The notes under the pieces: model-generated
The model's input: only the letters and a program-made list of their open reading frames with translations
What the model was told of the DNA's origin: nothing
Database searches by the model: none
In this document: one piece after another, positions 35,281-46,044 of the stretch
Layout of the letters: the number at the start of each line of letters is the position of its first letter
Numbering within the stretch: position 1 is the first letter of the stretch
NCBI GenBank assembly: GCA_001792895.1
Contig: MARA01000003.1
Coordinates: forward strand, 2,046,001-2,110,000
Direction: 5' to 3'
DNA from: Lentinus brumalis
Taxonomy: Eukaryota; Basidiomycota; Agaricomycetes; Polyporales; Polyporaceae
DNA length: 64,000 nt
Translations under genes and position numbers: made by a program

Positions 35281-35426
35281 CCGTCAGCGGAGACCCGATC
35301 CGTACCAAGTAGGAAGGGTCACCTGGTGGATGTTGCGACTAGCGAGTCTGCAGTCGAGCGAAGAGTCCAGCACGTCGCGCGCTGCGTGTTCGTTGGATTT
35401 ACCACGTTACAAGTCGGCGCATCGCC

Positions 35427-36126
35427 TCACTGGCAATCACCCGAGATGAGGTCCTCCCCAGCAACCGTGCGGTACTTGATAGCGCGCTCCCTCTGCGCAT
35501 GCCCGACGGTCACCAGGTCGTCCCTCGTCTGCGTGAGCGACCGGTACTTGATCGCGAGGTCCTTCTGTGCCTCCTGCAGCGAGACCAGCTTCGCCTGATG
35601 GTGCGTCAGTCCCTCTGCGTGCACCTTTGCAGGCACAACGCGGATGTCAGTGCTGCCCGCCTGCCAGAACTCGCGAGAAAGAAGACGGTCCGCCAGGGGC
35701 GCCTTCTGTGCGGCGGCGAGCCCCGAGACCCTGTACGGCAGGTTCTCAGGCACATATGCGTGAATGTGGCGGCAGTAGCGGGTACCGACTGCGGGGTCTC
35801 GCGAGACAACTTGCGGTCCGCGCCCCATGCGGGGGTGAACCGCTCGACGCTGTCCGGGAGAGGCGCAGACGGGACAACGGGGAACTGCGAGCGAGGGAGG
35901 CTGTTAGCAAAGAGAACCGACACTGGAGGACAATGAGGCATACCTTCTCGCCAGAGGACTTAGCCTTGGGGATGCGAAGGTGCTGGTCCTGCTCGAGCAC
36001 CTTCTCCTTTTTGTAGACCCAGGTGCGCGTGGTCTCCCGGGTCTGTGCGTCGTACTTGAGGTCAAGCATGAAATGCAGGCCCTCGTGCATGACGGGAATG
36101 CGACGGCTAGCGTAGCGAGTGCTCAT
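35427..36126 (-). CDS. Hypothetical protein with internal AIKYR repeat (frame break)
   Basis: I do not recognise the family. Exon 1 runs from 36126 (MSTRYASRRIPVMHEGLHF) to a GTATGC donor at about 35943; the second exon starts after a CAG near 35887. The downstream part reads HAYVPENLPYRVSGLAAAQK, then LLSREFWQAGSTDIRVVPAK, and ends with a helical region containing two copies of a roughly 20-residue unit built around AIKYR (DLAIKYRSLTQTRDDLVTVG and RAIKYRTVAGEDL). Exon 2 begins one base out of frame with this part. One extra base in G5 (35831-35835) or C4 (35823-35826) would join them. Alternatively, an intron of about 77 nt (GTCTCG ... TACAG) could. The stop at 35427 overlaps a good donor, so a further exon is possible. 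No signal peptide. Confidence 0.55.
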
Positions 36127-36908
36127 GATGAATCTAATAAACGGGATGTGGGTAAGATGTGGTATGGGTATGGTACGGATGGAATAGGTGAGGTCTTCTC
36201 CAGCATGTCGACGAGCTCATATACAGCCAGCGTTCGGATTGAGACTGGGTGCGCCGGAGGAACGAAGTTGGACATCCGTCGCGGTACTGGTCCTTTTTCG
36301 AACTCGGACCGCAGGTCGAGTTGCCCGTTTGGGTGTTCAGATGCGGGCAGACATGGGCACCGCATGCTACACATGGATCTCCATTCGCGCAGTCGTACAA
36401 ATGCCGGACGGATGTCCTGCCAGCTGCAAGGAAACCCGTAATTAGCTCATGGATGTAATAGACCATTCACGCAGTAAGATGATACAAACGTCATACCACC
36501 TCTCTTCCGCGGTCATAGTCCCCGCACACTTCATCATATCTAGGGCGGTCAGTAAGTAGTATTGGCGCAGCATCGGGGCTTGGAAGTGACTGTGATCGTC
36601 AAGAGCAAAGAGCAGATGTCCTTGGAGCGCCCGAGATAACCGCGAAACAGACGCTTATACTACGGCAGACTCCTGATACTTAAATTGCTATGTGTTTGGT
36701 ACTTGTTCGCAGCCCAAAGGTCACTCTACCAGCCATGTAGAGTTCGGAGCTAATTTCGGGCTCGTCAAGACAGTGACTACTCGATAAAAACATGGGAATC
36801 CAACTTAGAGGGTCAAGCAATGTCACTGTCAAGTCACTATGATTCACGTTGTTACACAGGTTCGAGAGCACGTTGACGATAAACGCTACTGGCATTGAAA
36901 CAGCCGCT
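36127..36908. other. Intergenic region, nothing recognised
   Basis: About 780 bp. Cys-containing open frames near 36134-36466 (-) lack a convincing gene structure. I see no repeats or RNA genes. Confidence 0.4.
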
Positions 36909-37886
36909 TCAGATCTCAATATCGTTGACGAGGTCCTGGGCGTTGCTGCCCAACTTCTGCAAGACGGACGCTCTGACCTGACTGTACACGTCGTCGTTGA
37001 GCAGCATGGTCTGATTGCCTATAAGTACTCGTCAGCATACCGGGAGTCAGACCATGGTCAACGACAGGAATGCACTTACCGGCGTAGAACTCGACCTTCT
37101 GCGACCCGAAGGTGAAGAACAGGACCTTGTCAATGTTCTGCTGAGCGCCATAGTAGTAGGAACCAATCTTGAACATGGCATTCCCTTGAGCGTTGCTGTG
37201 CAAGATCAGGGTCAGAGACCATATGCGTATCATGCACATTGCTGCGACAACGTACGAAGCGACGCCAAGCTGGAAGTTGGCCTTGTTGAAGGCCTTGGCC
37301 GACGAATCGAAGAGCTTCGTCGCAGCCTCGTTCTTCGCATCCTTGAGTGAGTCGAGCATCGACTTGAACAGGTCAAGTTCTCCTCCACTGAGGTACGCCG
37401 CGGCCAGCTTCAGGAGCAGGTTGTCCACGGTCAAGTACGAGTTGGCGTCGGTGAGGTGAGCGAAACTGGGCGGGCAAGGTTATGAGTGCGTCATCCAGGG
37501 AAGCTTTACCACCGCTGCAACTCACTCGAAGCCTTGAACATTCCAGCCGACGGTCTCCAAAACATACTTGTAGTAATCGTACCAGTCGGTGGTCTGGTTC
37601 TGGCGGTCATACTGCTTGTTGGCGGCGAGCTGTGCAAAGAGCGTGGAGTTGAGCACGTCGGACTAAGACGGTGTCGTCAGCATTTCACATAGCACCCAAC
37701 ATAGAGCCGGGTCGAACTCGCCTTCATCTGGCCGGGGAGGTTCCCGACGAAGGAGACGGACGAGCCAGCGTCGACAGCGGCACTGTCCTGGTTGTCAGCG
37801 AGGACGGCCCCGCGCCCTTGCAGCTTGCTGGCGATTTCAATCTCCTTGATGATCTTCAGACGGTCATCGATGGAGATGGGAGACAT
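36909..37886 (-). CDS. Unrecognised family protein, paralogue A of a divergent pair
   Basis: No characterised family comes to mind. Five exons join in frame: MSPISIDDRLKIIKEIEIAS at 37886, then SDVLNSTLFAQLAANKQYDR, LTVDNLLLKLAAAYLSGGEL, KLFDSSAKAFNKANFQLGVA, a Tyr/Phe-rich block (KIGSYYYGAQQNIDKVLFFT) and the C-terminal QTMLLNDDVYSQVRASVLQK. The protein has neither signal peptide nor membrane span and looks cytosolic: helical first half, beta-like second half. Intron 1 (37663-37721) uses a GC donor (AAG|GCGAGT). Introns 1, 2, 3 and the last sit at the same sites and phases as in the gene at 38947-39922, proving common descent. A TATA box lies about 90 bp upstream. I infer a lineage-expanded basidiomycete family. 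Confidence 0.75.
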
Positions 37887-37970
37887 TGTGATTTGCAGAG
37901 AAGAAGGGACGAGTGTTCAGGAGTGAGATGCTTGCTGGCGGGCTTGCCATTCTCCTGCAGAACCTGCCAG

Positions 37971-37980
37971 GGTTATATAC
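37971..37980 (-). promoter_or_regulatory. TATA box of paralogue A
   Basis: GTATATAACC on the minus strand, 85-94 bp upstream of the paralogue A start codon. Confidence 0.55.
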
Positions 37981-38946
37981 ACCGACTCGCTCGGCGTGCA
38001 ATTAAAGACACCGCTACAAGACGCCATCCTGAAGACTGCCTCAGGTGCACGACTTAGCTGGTTTGCCTGCTTAGCCACAAGGACAGTGTAGCGCGTCGTT
38101 TGGAGGCGCCCCTCGGACACTGATCCGATCGACGCATCGCGCTAAGAATCCGGTGTCGACGAACCACCGGCGCGAGATGCAGCCGTTCTTACGACGCTGC
38201 CGATCAGTTTTGACACCTAGTGAATTGAAGGTTCAGCATATGGTGCATCACCTGGCACGGCGGAACCCCACCTTTCCTAACACCGACCGGCACCGTGCGA
38301 CGCACAACCAGGTTCGTACAGCATACTTTCCACGCCTTTCGGTTTCAGCTACCCGCCCAGAATCCGGTACGAGGCGCTGCGACAGTTGAGTTGACATTCC
38401 CCGAACTCCGACTGAAAGGTGGCTCACACAGAGTCGGGTGCAAATAAAATTATTGCTTCCTGTATCTCGATGACCCTGCTAGCGAGCCGCTCGTAGGAAA
38501 CGCGACAACTACTGCAGCACACGATGAGCCAATCAAGCACACCCCGATGACGGACACCGCGCGTACCTTCAGCACATTGTTCGAAGTCCGGACTACTCCT
38601 TCAATTCTACGCAGGCACACGGCTGCAAGTACTAGCTCCGATATGGTCGTGGTTCGTTCGGTGTTTCAAAAAGGCGCCTGAGATAGCTTGAAGTCCCGTT
38701 CGGCACGAGCGGCATCCACCCTTGTCCCAAGACTTCGGGAGCATGTTTGCGTCAGGAACCATCCTGCAGGAGTCAATATGATGTTGGACGCGCATACTGG
38801 CGAACATGTGCAGGTCAGCAGATGGTCGGAAGTCTCCTCTGGGGTTAGCCAGAGGGGCGGTAGCACAATGAACATAAGACGTACAATCAGATATTCTCGC
38901 TCTGGTCGTCCTCCGCTCAGAGGCTGCCTCTGCAACATCCGCCAAC
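37981..38946. other. Divergent intergenic region between paralogues A and B
   Basis: About 970 bp between divergent paralogous genes. No open frame with family features. No arm of an inverted repeat that would betray a recent inverted duplication was evident by eye. Confidence 0.4.
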
Positions 38947-39922
38947 ATGTCCAGCATCCCCCAGACCCAGGCCACGGACGACGCTGCAATTGCATCCCGC
39001 GCTATCGTGTGGGTCGGTGACCTCACTGTCCAACAGAAGGTTTGAGTCTATCCGCTCCTTGTTTTACTGAGAGTTGAACGCTCACCATCGTCTCAGAGCG
39101 ACGTGCTCGAATCGACCCTCTTCGCACAACTCGCAGCAGACAAGCAGTATCCATCCGCTACTGAAGAAGATACGCTTCAGTGGTACAGGAAGTACACGGA
39201 TACACTCGGAAGTACCGGCTGGGTTGTCAGCAAGGCAGAGTGAGCATCGTATCGCAGATAACTGAAGCTTGTTGCAACTCACAAGACATGCAGCTTCACC
39301 GAAGTCAAGTATGTCAGAACCCAGGGCACCGTCCACGACGCGGTGCTAGAACAGCTTGTCAACGACGGAACAGTCAGCAAGGCCCTCTTCGCGTCCGTGT
39401 CGAGGGCGCTGCTCACGTTCGCCCGCACGGGGTCGCGTTCCGAGGCTGAGAAAGTGTTCGACTCCGCCTCCATTGCCTCGTCCTCCGAGTTTGCAAGCTT
39501 CCAGATCGCAGTCGCATCGTAAGTACCGCATCGCTCGCTCAGACAGAAGATGTCGAGACTCACCGTCTTCCTAGCGTCGACGATAGTGGCGACGTCATTC
39601 TCACCCTGCTTGCCTGGTTCTACTCCTCCGACAAGAAGGTTGAAAACGCTCTCTGGTACTCGTGGAAGAATGCAACGGTGACTATGCAAACTTGTGAGTG
39701 CTACCCGCCCTTGCATCCTGCTCACACTGACCATGGACGCAGCCACGCTGACTATGACCTTGAACTCCGATATCTACGTGCAAGTGCGTTCCTTGATCCA
39801 CAACAAGCTCAACGACGGCAACAAGTTCGATCTCCTTGTCCCCTTGTGTGAGTCAACGGTTCGCCCCAATCCAACGCTGGTCTGTTCTCACCGGTAGACA
39901 GAACTTTGCAGCTATGGCCTAG
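38947..39922 (+). CDS. Unrecognised family protein, paralogue B of a divergent pair
   Basis: Paralogue of the gene at 36909-37886, in opposite orientation. Exon 1 opens MSSIPQTQATDDAAIASRAI and ends QQK before a GTTTGA donor; exon 2 begins SDVLESTLFAQLAADKQYPS, the best-matching stretch with A. Later blocks are SEAEKVFDSASIASSSEFAS, TLLAWFYSSDKKVENALWYS and TLNSDIYVQVRSLIHNKL. It lacks the long helical N-terminus of A, whose exon 1 is 55 codons against 31 here. The end is uncertain: after VPL a GTGAGT donor leads either to an acceptor at about 39911, giving Ser-Met-Ala-stop at 39922, or to one at about 39897 with a longer tail. All other junctions are in phase. Function unknown; no localisation signal. 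Confidence 0.72.
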
Positions 39923-40092
39923 GAGCTCGTGACTGAAATGGCGTGTACAGTAGACATGTGTGAAATTGCGGTTGTAGTAGCGCCTAGCTGGCGTAGAGAA
40001 GTCAGGGGCACCTTATCGACAAGTCATAGTAGACAAGGAGGCTCAAAGCTTGAAGGGAAGAGAAAAGGATGTATCTAAAACGAAGTGGACGC

Positions 40093-40690
40093 TCAGTACT
40101 CAGTCTCATATAGAGGGTCGTCGTGACCATACTCAAGCAGGAAACTCTCCTGAATCTCCATGAGGTCGTCTTCCTGTAGCTTAATGGCATTCTGAAAGTC
40201 TCTTGTGGTATGATAAAGTCGCGGTGTCAGCGTCATGAGCCAGGAGCGCGGCGCACCAGCCAAGATTTCAGATATCTGCTCGCTCTCACTGTTGTGGAAC
40301 ACGAGGTCGAGGAGCTCGCGCTTGAGGATAGAAGATTGACCAGGAAGCTCGTCTTGATGTCCGGGCTCGCGGTACGAGAGCGCACGAGCTTGCTTCCGAG
40401 TCCTTTCAACCCTGGCGCGGTTCATGTAGTACACCTCAATCTCATCATGGATGTTGTCCCATGATAGCTCGCAGTGATCGCGCTGTTCCTCCAGTACCAT
40501 CGTTCTGCATCTCCAGTCAGACGTTGAGCGACTGCCATGCCTAACTGTCGACGTACCACAGGCGATCGCTTCGCGATGGTCTCGACACGGAGCATCCATC
40601 TGGCAAGTGTCGCTGTGTTGCCATCCAGGTCGGGACAATGTCCATCTTCAGCTTGAAGTCGAAATGCACCTCGTGTCCGCGCGATGACTG
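40093..40690 (-). pseudogene. Gag-like retroelement fragment, frameshifted
   Basis: The stretch resembles the Gag-like domain found in many copies in Agaricomycete genomes. Read on the minus strand: HFDFKLKMDIVPTW, then in a second frame GNTATLARWMLRVETIAKR and RRQLGMAVAQRLTGDAERWY, then in a third frame LSWDNIHDEIEVYYMNRAR, LKRELLDLVFHNSESEQI and LAGAPRSWLMTLTPRLYHTT. Each frame change is one missing base, at GG (40626-40627) and at a single C (40494). The uninterrupted part (40093-40638) is a 181-codon open frame. There is no zinc knuckle, protease, reverse transcriptase or integrase around it, and no terminal repeats that I can see. It is either a truncated retrotransposon relic or a solitary Gag-derived gene with assembly errors. 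Confidence 0.65.
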
Positions 40691-41270
40691 CTTTGCAACT
40701 CTTGACTGCTGCATGGGCGAGCTACGAGTGGGAACACGAGCTGACCTGGTTCTGGGGTCGCTCCGACTGCACGGGCTCTGTAATTCACCCTCTAGTCATG
40801 CTATTTGTCCTATTCAAGTTCACAGACAACGCGCGAGCATATATCATGGGCCCTGCACCGCTCATCATGCGGAACGACGACGGGGCCTCTTGAATTTTCC
40901 AATTACATTGCGTCGTTTGCGTACTCGCGTAGTCGGAGTTCAACGGAGGTGAGTCACTCCGTCAGGATTGCGTCCCACGGCGTCCACGTCACTGTTAGTG
41001 CGCTAGCCATGAGCGTGTTGATGCGCTGGTGAGCCGCCTGGTGAGAACAAAGACGATACAGAGTCGCGGTCGTCTCAGAGAAGGAGGCCTTGGGAAGAAA
41101 TCCTCGGCCTTGCAATTGTGCAGCTAGCGCTCAGCCGGACCGCCACAAACTTACCTCTCATCTTCTCATATATCATAGCCTCAGGTGCCATGGCCTCATT
41201 AACCCCGACGCAACTCATCCTCTAACCTCATCAGCCCTCGCACTCCTCACCGAATTGCTTAGAAGCAGCC
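40691..41270. other. Intergenic region, nothing recognised
   Basis: About 580 bp. A 69-codon open frame at 40684-40893 (+) has a hydrophobic middle but overlaps the Gag-like fragment's 5' end and lacks supporting features. Confidence 0.4.
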
Positions 41271-42352
41271 ATGCAAGACACCGACGACTACGTCAAGCCG
41301 CAATATGTCCCAGCCGAGCTGCGCTACTGCGACCGCTGTGGGCAACCGGAGGCGAAGGGGCGAAAGCTCAGAAAATGCAGCGCATGCGCGAGCGTGGTAT
41401 ACTGTGGGAGGGAGTGCCAAAGAGCGGCATGGACAAAGCATAAGTGAGTTTTCTCTCCTTCGCGGTCATGAGGGATTCCAAGTGTGCTCCTCCTCGGCGG
41501 GGAGGAGTTTAGTCCCTCAGTACCAGCCGGGTAGCATCGCCTTGGGCCTGTAGCTGCGACTGACGCCTCTCCTTTCTGCAGACTTATCTGTCGCGTCATG
41601 GACGGCGACAAGGAGGTGATGCAGTCCATGGACGCCAAGGTCCGTCGCTTGGGCTTCCAGTCCGGCGAAGCCTTCTCGCAAGCCCTACTCGACTTCATCG
41701 ACGCACACACATGGGCTTTCGAACGCCTCACAAGTGCACACGTCCTCCACATGGGTGGCATCGACGCCCTCCAAGACTCGCCAAAGCTTATCGAGATCGT
41801 CCTCCGCTGCCGGCCCTCCTACAAGGTCGAGCGGAACCCCGCGAGCGCATTTCACGTTGTCGGCCAAGGCATACACCCGCTCTCCGCCCACCTTTGCCGG
41901 CATCCGAAAGCGCAGGAAAACTGGGACATGGCCGCGCCGACCCGCGAAAACACACACAACACCTACCTGAAGATGGGCGACCCCTCCTACGTCTGCCTCA
42001 TCCGGTCATGTATGTCGTCGAGAACGTCTCCATCAGCGAGATGTTCTTCTACCCGCAGTACCGCTGGACACACCCGACGCCTCCCCCGCGGACGCTGCTG
42101 AGCGACGCCTTCGCGTTGTGCTCGAGTAGCATCAACGACTGCTTCCCGCTGCGGGTCACCCAGGGCACGGGGTCCGTCCTCCCTGGGCGATTTGTGCGCT
42201 CAAGGGGGCGCTGGGTCTGGGAACCGCTATTCTCGGAGTGGAGTCAATCTGCGGTGGCCAGCAGCGGTCACAGAGGCTTGCAGATTATAGTCGCAGAGCT
42301 CGGCGCAGGGGATCACTTGCCTGAGCTGATCAACGCTATTAGTGCGTTATAA
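41271..42352 (+). CDS. MYND-type zinc-finger protein, copy 2 (one-base frameshift)
   Basis: Paralogue of the gene at 32660-33690. Two exons, 41271-41443 and 41582-42352. The MYND finger is complete: C20, C23, C36, C39, C45, C49, H57 and C61, with the intron at the same codon and phase as in copy 1. The body contains FIDAHTWAFERLTSAHVLHM and KMGDPSYVCLI, then after a one-base break YVVENVSISEMFFYPQYRW, LLSDAFALCSSSINDCFPLR and WVWEPLFSEWSQS. The break lies at CC 42002-42003; one extra C gives a continuous frame that parallels copy 1 (HHLRLYPQFP against SEMFFYPQYR). An intron is unlikely because no GT-AG pair of normal length spans the site. Either an assembly error or a very recent lesion. Confidence 0.82.
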
Positions 42353-43204
42353 CTGGGGAGGTGAGCGTGCGCCATCCTTCAGTCATGTTGACTGTGCGCT
42401 CATGGTAGAAGCAGGGACGGCTCATGAACAGTCTATGTTCTATCTATGCATCTGTAGCCTAGAAATCACACGTGAACTCGATGTATCCGTACGTTCGGAC
42501 TGTATTGTTGTAAGACTACATAACCTTATTACACAAGTTGTATGATCGCTCATGATAACGAACAGAGTGTGTGCTATACCTCAGTGTGACCGCATAGGGA
42601 CGTGCGCAGCAAGACTTTTGGCGACGCATACGATACCGCACAGCTCTCTCTCTGGCCATATGTCCGTATACAAAAGGAAGCTCGCGCCAACGACAGACCT
42701 GAGATTCAGCCGCCATCCGGTGCACGCACCCGTGCTCGTCCACAAGTGGAGCTGTGTGGTCCCCCAACGTTGAACACATGCGCCAGCATGTGCCTTCATG
42801 CCATGATCGCTCTGACCAGCACCCCTCACCGTGGCTGGAACATACCTCCTGCTCAAATGACGAACAGGATCATGCTGCTGGTGTACCTGGTCCGAGGTGT
42901 TTATAACCTTGGTGCAATCCCTCCCCTGTTTAGACGTTCGAAGCCATGTCAGTCACCGTGTATATGTACAGCTACAGTGTACATCAAGCATCCGTCTTTG
43001 TTGAGCCGGGTCAGTGTGGATTACTTATTACTGTCGGCACTTTATTTAGCGCGCGCCCGACGTCGGGCGGGTCGGTGCGATTTCCGAATGAGATCCGTTG
43101 AGCCGTCCACTTCCCCGCCGCGCTGGTCCCGCCGCGCCCGGACCTTGGGATGCCACCGCTGCCAAGCGCGAGTCGTTCGGAGTTGCAGCTTGCTCTCGAC
43201 CTCC
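42353..43204. other. Intergenic region upstream of the first proline dehydrogenase
   Basis: About 850 bp. A TTTATTTA word at 43041-43048, about 160 bp before the start codon, could be its TATA element. A long open frame entering from 42602 (+) is only the upstream extension of the downstream gene. Confidence 0.45.
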
Positions 43205-45324
43205 ATGTCCTTAGTCGGCGCGACCAGACTCGCTCGCTTTCCTCACCTCGCGACGCGCCGACCTCTTGCGCGACCGTTCTCCACTGCTGCACCTCCACGG
43301 TCGCGTTCGGGCTACGCTCGTCATCTGATTGCTGCTGGCCTTATCTCTTCGGTGGCAGGAGGATCCTTGTACGCGTACAAGAACGGCTCAGTTATCTACG
43401 CCGATGTCGGAGGTCATGAGGCAAACGGACGCGTCTCGCAGGTTCCTCCGCCCCCGCTATCCGAGCTTGTGAGGACATACATCGTTTACTCGCTATGCTC
43501 TATTCCTTTCCTCGTGGACTGGTCGCCAACCATACTTTCCACATTGATGGCCATTCCGGGACTCAAGCAGATTACGGAGGCAGTGGTGCGCGTCACATTT
43601 TTCGACCAGGTGCGTTCGCAACTCGCGCTCTCTCGCGTCATCTCCGTTAACCCTCATTGTAGTTCGTCGGTGGAGACGAGGCCGAGGATGTCGTTCCTGT
43701 ACTTGAGCGCCTGCGCAGGGAGAACAAGGGCGCGCTCTTTGTGTACAGTGTCGAAGTTGACGAGTCAGCAGCATCGGGGGCCGGGAAGCTCTCGTCGTCG
43801 GAGAAGCCTCTGGCGCATAAGCAAATAGTGCAGGAGAATCTGCATTGTATCGATGTCGCTGCAGACTTCGAGGATCGGCATGCGCACGGAAACGCTGGCA
43901 AGGGTACGTGGGTGGCCATCAAGCTGGTGAGTCAACTAGGGACGACGGTCCATGTCGGCCACGGAGCTGAAGCTTTCCGTTGTTCCATGTGGGCAGAGCG
44001 CGTTGGTACCCGACGCGGAAGCGTTGCGCAGACTGTCGAAGTTTCTCGTGGACAGCCGTCCACGGTCCAACCCTTACATCCCCTTTCCTGGTTGCCCGTC
44101 CCCGTCTGACTTGGACGTCCTGGCCTCTGGACACCCAAATGACGTACTAACCGCAGCCGACGTTGCGGCCTTGCGCGAGCTTCGGGAGGATCTCGCAATA
44201 ATATGTGAGCGTGCTCAGGCGCGAGGCATTCGTATCACTGTTGACGCAGAACACAGGTGCGCTACATAGTCTGTAATTCGCCCTCATATCCACGCCTGAC
44301 ATGCGAGACCCTTGCAGTTGGTACCAGGTACTGGTCATCACACGACAGGGAGTATTACAGAGCTGACATTGGATCATCAGCCTGCAATAGATGCGTTTAC
44401 GTTGGACATGATGCGCAAGTTCAACAAGCTTCCTAAAGCCGGCCACGCGTCGTGGTTCGGGTGGTCTAAACCTGTCGAAGCGCCCTCTGGGACATTCCAA
44501 CCTCTCATCTACAACACCTTCCAGGGATACCTCCGTCGGTGCGACCAGCGTTACTCTCAGATGGTGTGCGAATCTGGCTGACAGTGATCACAGCACTCCG
44601 GAATACCTTGCGCAGAGCATCGCAGCTGCACGCGCCGAAGGCTACTCGTTAGGTGTCAAGCTCGTTCGCGGGGCGTACCATCCGCACGAGATAGAGATTC
44701 ACCGTGTTTCATCCGCCTCTCGTGCATCTTTGGTTGCGTCCTCGCCCCGCTCTGGTACACATGACGTCTCGATCTCCCCAGACAACATGCCGCCGGTGTG
44801 GCTGACAAAGGACGAGACGGATACGTGCTACGACTCGTCCGTTCGCATGCTGATATCGCTGGTCCGAGAGGATGTCGAGGCATGCAAGCGCACTGGGTCT
44901 CCGCCTTCCATCGGCGCGTTATTTGGGACGCACAACTGGGATAGTGCGAACCTCGTTGTGGACGAGCTCGTCAAGCAGGGGCTGGCGAAGAGCGTGGGCG
45001 ATGACAAGGTCTTCGTCAGTGATGAAGCTATGCAGCGCGTCGCTGTTGCTCAGCTGTATGGTGAGCGCTCTACGCATCTGCTCTCATGTCCCGGAGACTG
45101 ACAGTGTCGAAGGCATGTCGGATGAACTGACGAACCACCTGGTCGAGCGTGCTCAAGCTTCCGCGCCGTTCGTGCTCAAGTATCTGCCATACGGCAACCT
45201 TGCAGAGGTGATGCCCTACCTTAGTCGCCGCGCTATTGAAAACAAGTCCGTGCTTGGGAACGGCGGCGCGGCTCGGGAGCGTCGGCGAGTTGCATCTGCT
45301 ATCTGGACCCGCCTCTTTGGGTGA
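43205..45324 (+). CDS. PUT1: Proline dehydrogenase (Put1-like), tandem copy 1
   Basis: FAD-dependent mitochondrial enzyme that oxidises proline to pyrroline-5-carboxylate, the first step of proline catabolism. The start at 43205 opens an Arg/Ser-rich presequence (LATRRPLARPFSTAAPPRSR) typical of mitochondrial import. Exons include 43205-43609 and 43663-43926; all junctions join in phase, among them a 10-nt microexon encoding WYQ at about 44319-44328. Family blocks are SVEVDE, TWVAIKLSALVPDAEALRRL, QARGIRITVDAEHSWYQPA, LGVKLVRGAYHPHE, LFGTHNWDSANLVVDELVKQ and, at the C-terminus, PYLSRRAIENKSVLGNGGAA, which matches the Arg-Arg substrate-binding helix. A hydrophobic stretch after the presequence may anchor it. 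Copy 2 follows 720 bp downstream. Confidence 0.9.
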
Positions 45325-46044
45325 GGCCCGTGGAATCGCAGTGGACTAAACAACTCTTTGGGTTATATGCTGAATGGAGCACATTACCGTGCTAATGCTT
45401 ACACTACAGCTACTTTGTAGGTAGAACATGTGCTGGTTAATTTGACGTCGTTGTTCTTCTGGTGCTTTTCCTCGGTACAGTCCAGTGCGACGCGTTCCTG
45501 AGTCCTGACGCGTCGAAAGCCCACGTGATCGTGTTCTCACTGCGTCCCGACTTCCGGCCCCGGGCTTCCAAGTTCCGAGTCCCTACTTCTCCGACCTCAA
45601 TAGATTGGTCCGGGACTCCGAGGACAGTCCGCCTCATGCATATAGGTCGAATTGTGTGAGTCCTACTTGCGCTGCTCTGCTTGCTGAGCTTTACTACGGG
45701 GATCATGCACTGTCGTGTAGAAACAGAAAGAGCCTTCGGAATCAGTTCCTCCTCATGAGAATGTGAAGGAGCCCCTGCTCCACATATGTAACAACAAGAG
45801 CTTATCGCCGCCACCGGCCGTAGGATCCGTCTGCGATGAAGCTGTTCGTCTTGCGCGAGCGAACTTAGCGAAGACCCTCTGGTCCTGAAAGATCAAACGT
45901 GGTCTATCGTATATCATCAGCCGGCCACGATGTCAGCCACGCAGATCATGCTCATCTGAGCACGAGAGTGCCTGGTCGACCTGACCTGGAGATAGCTTCT
46001 ACGGTATCCCACGCAATCGAACTGTTGTCTCTCTACCTCCCCCA
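45325..46044. other. Intergenic region between tandem proline dehydrogenases
   Basis: 720 bp. A 125-codon minus frame at 45437-45814 has no recognised features. It should hold the terminator of copy 1 and the promoter of copy 2. Confidence 0.45.

Larger units (their letters stand above)
33691..35426. other. Gene-poor region with purine-rich tract
   Basis: About 1.7 kb. The first part has open frames on both strands near 33750-34430 that I cannot link to any family. From about 34690 to 35060 the + strand is almost entirely A/G; long open frames on either strand there are products of composition. A 9-nt tandem repeat and a 16-nt duplication lie inside. Confidence 0.5.
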
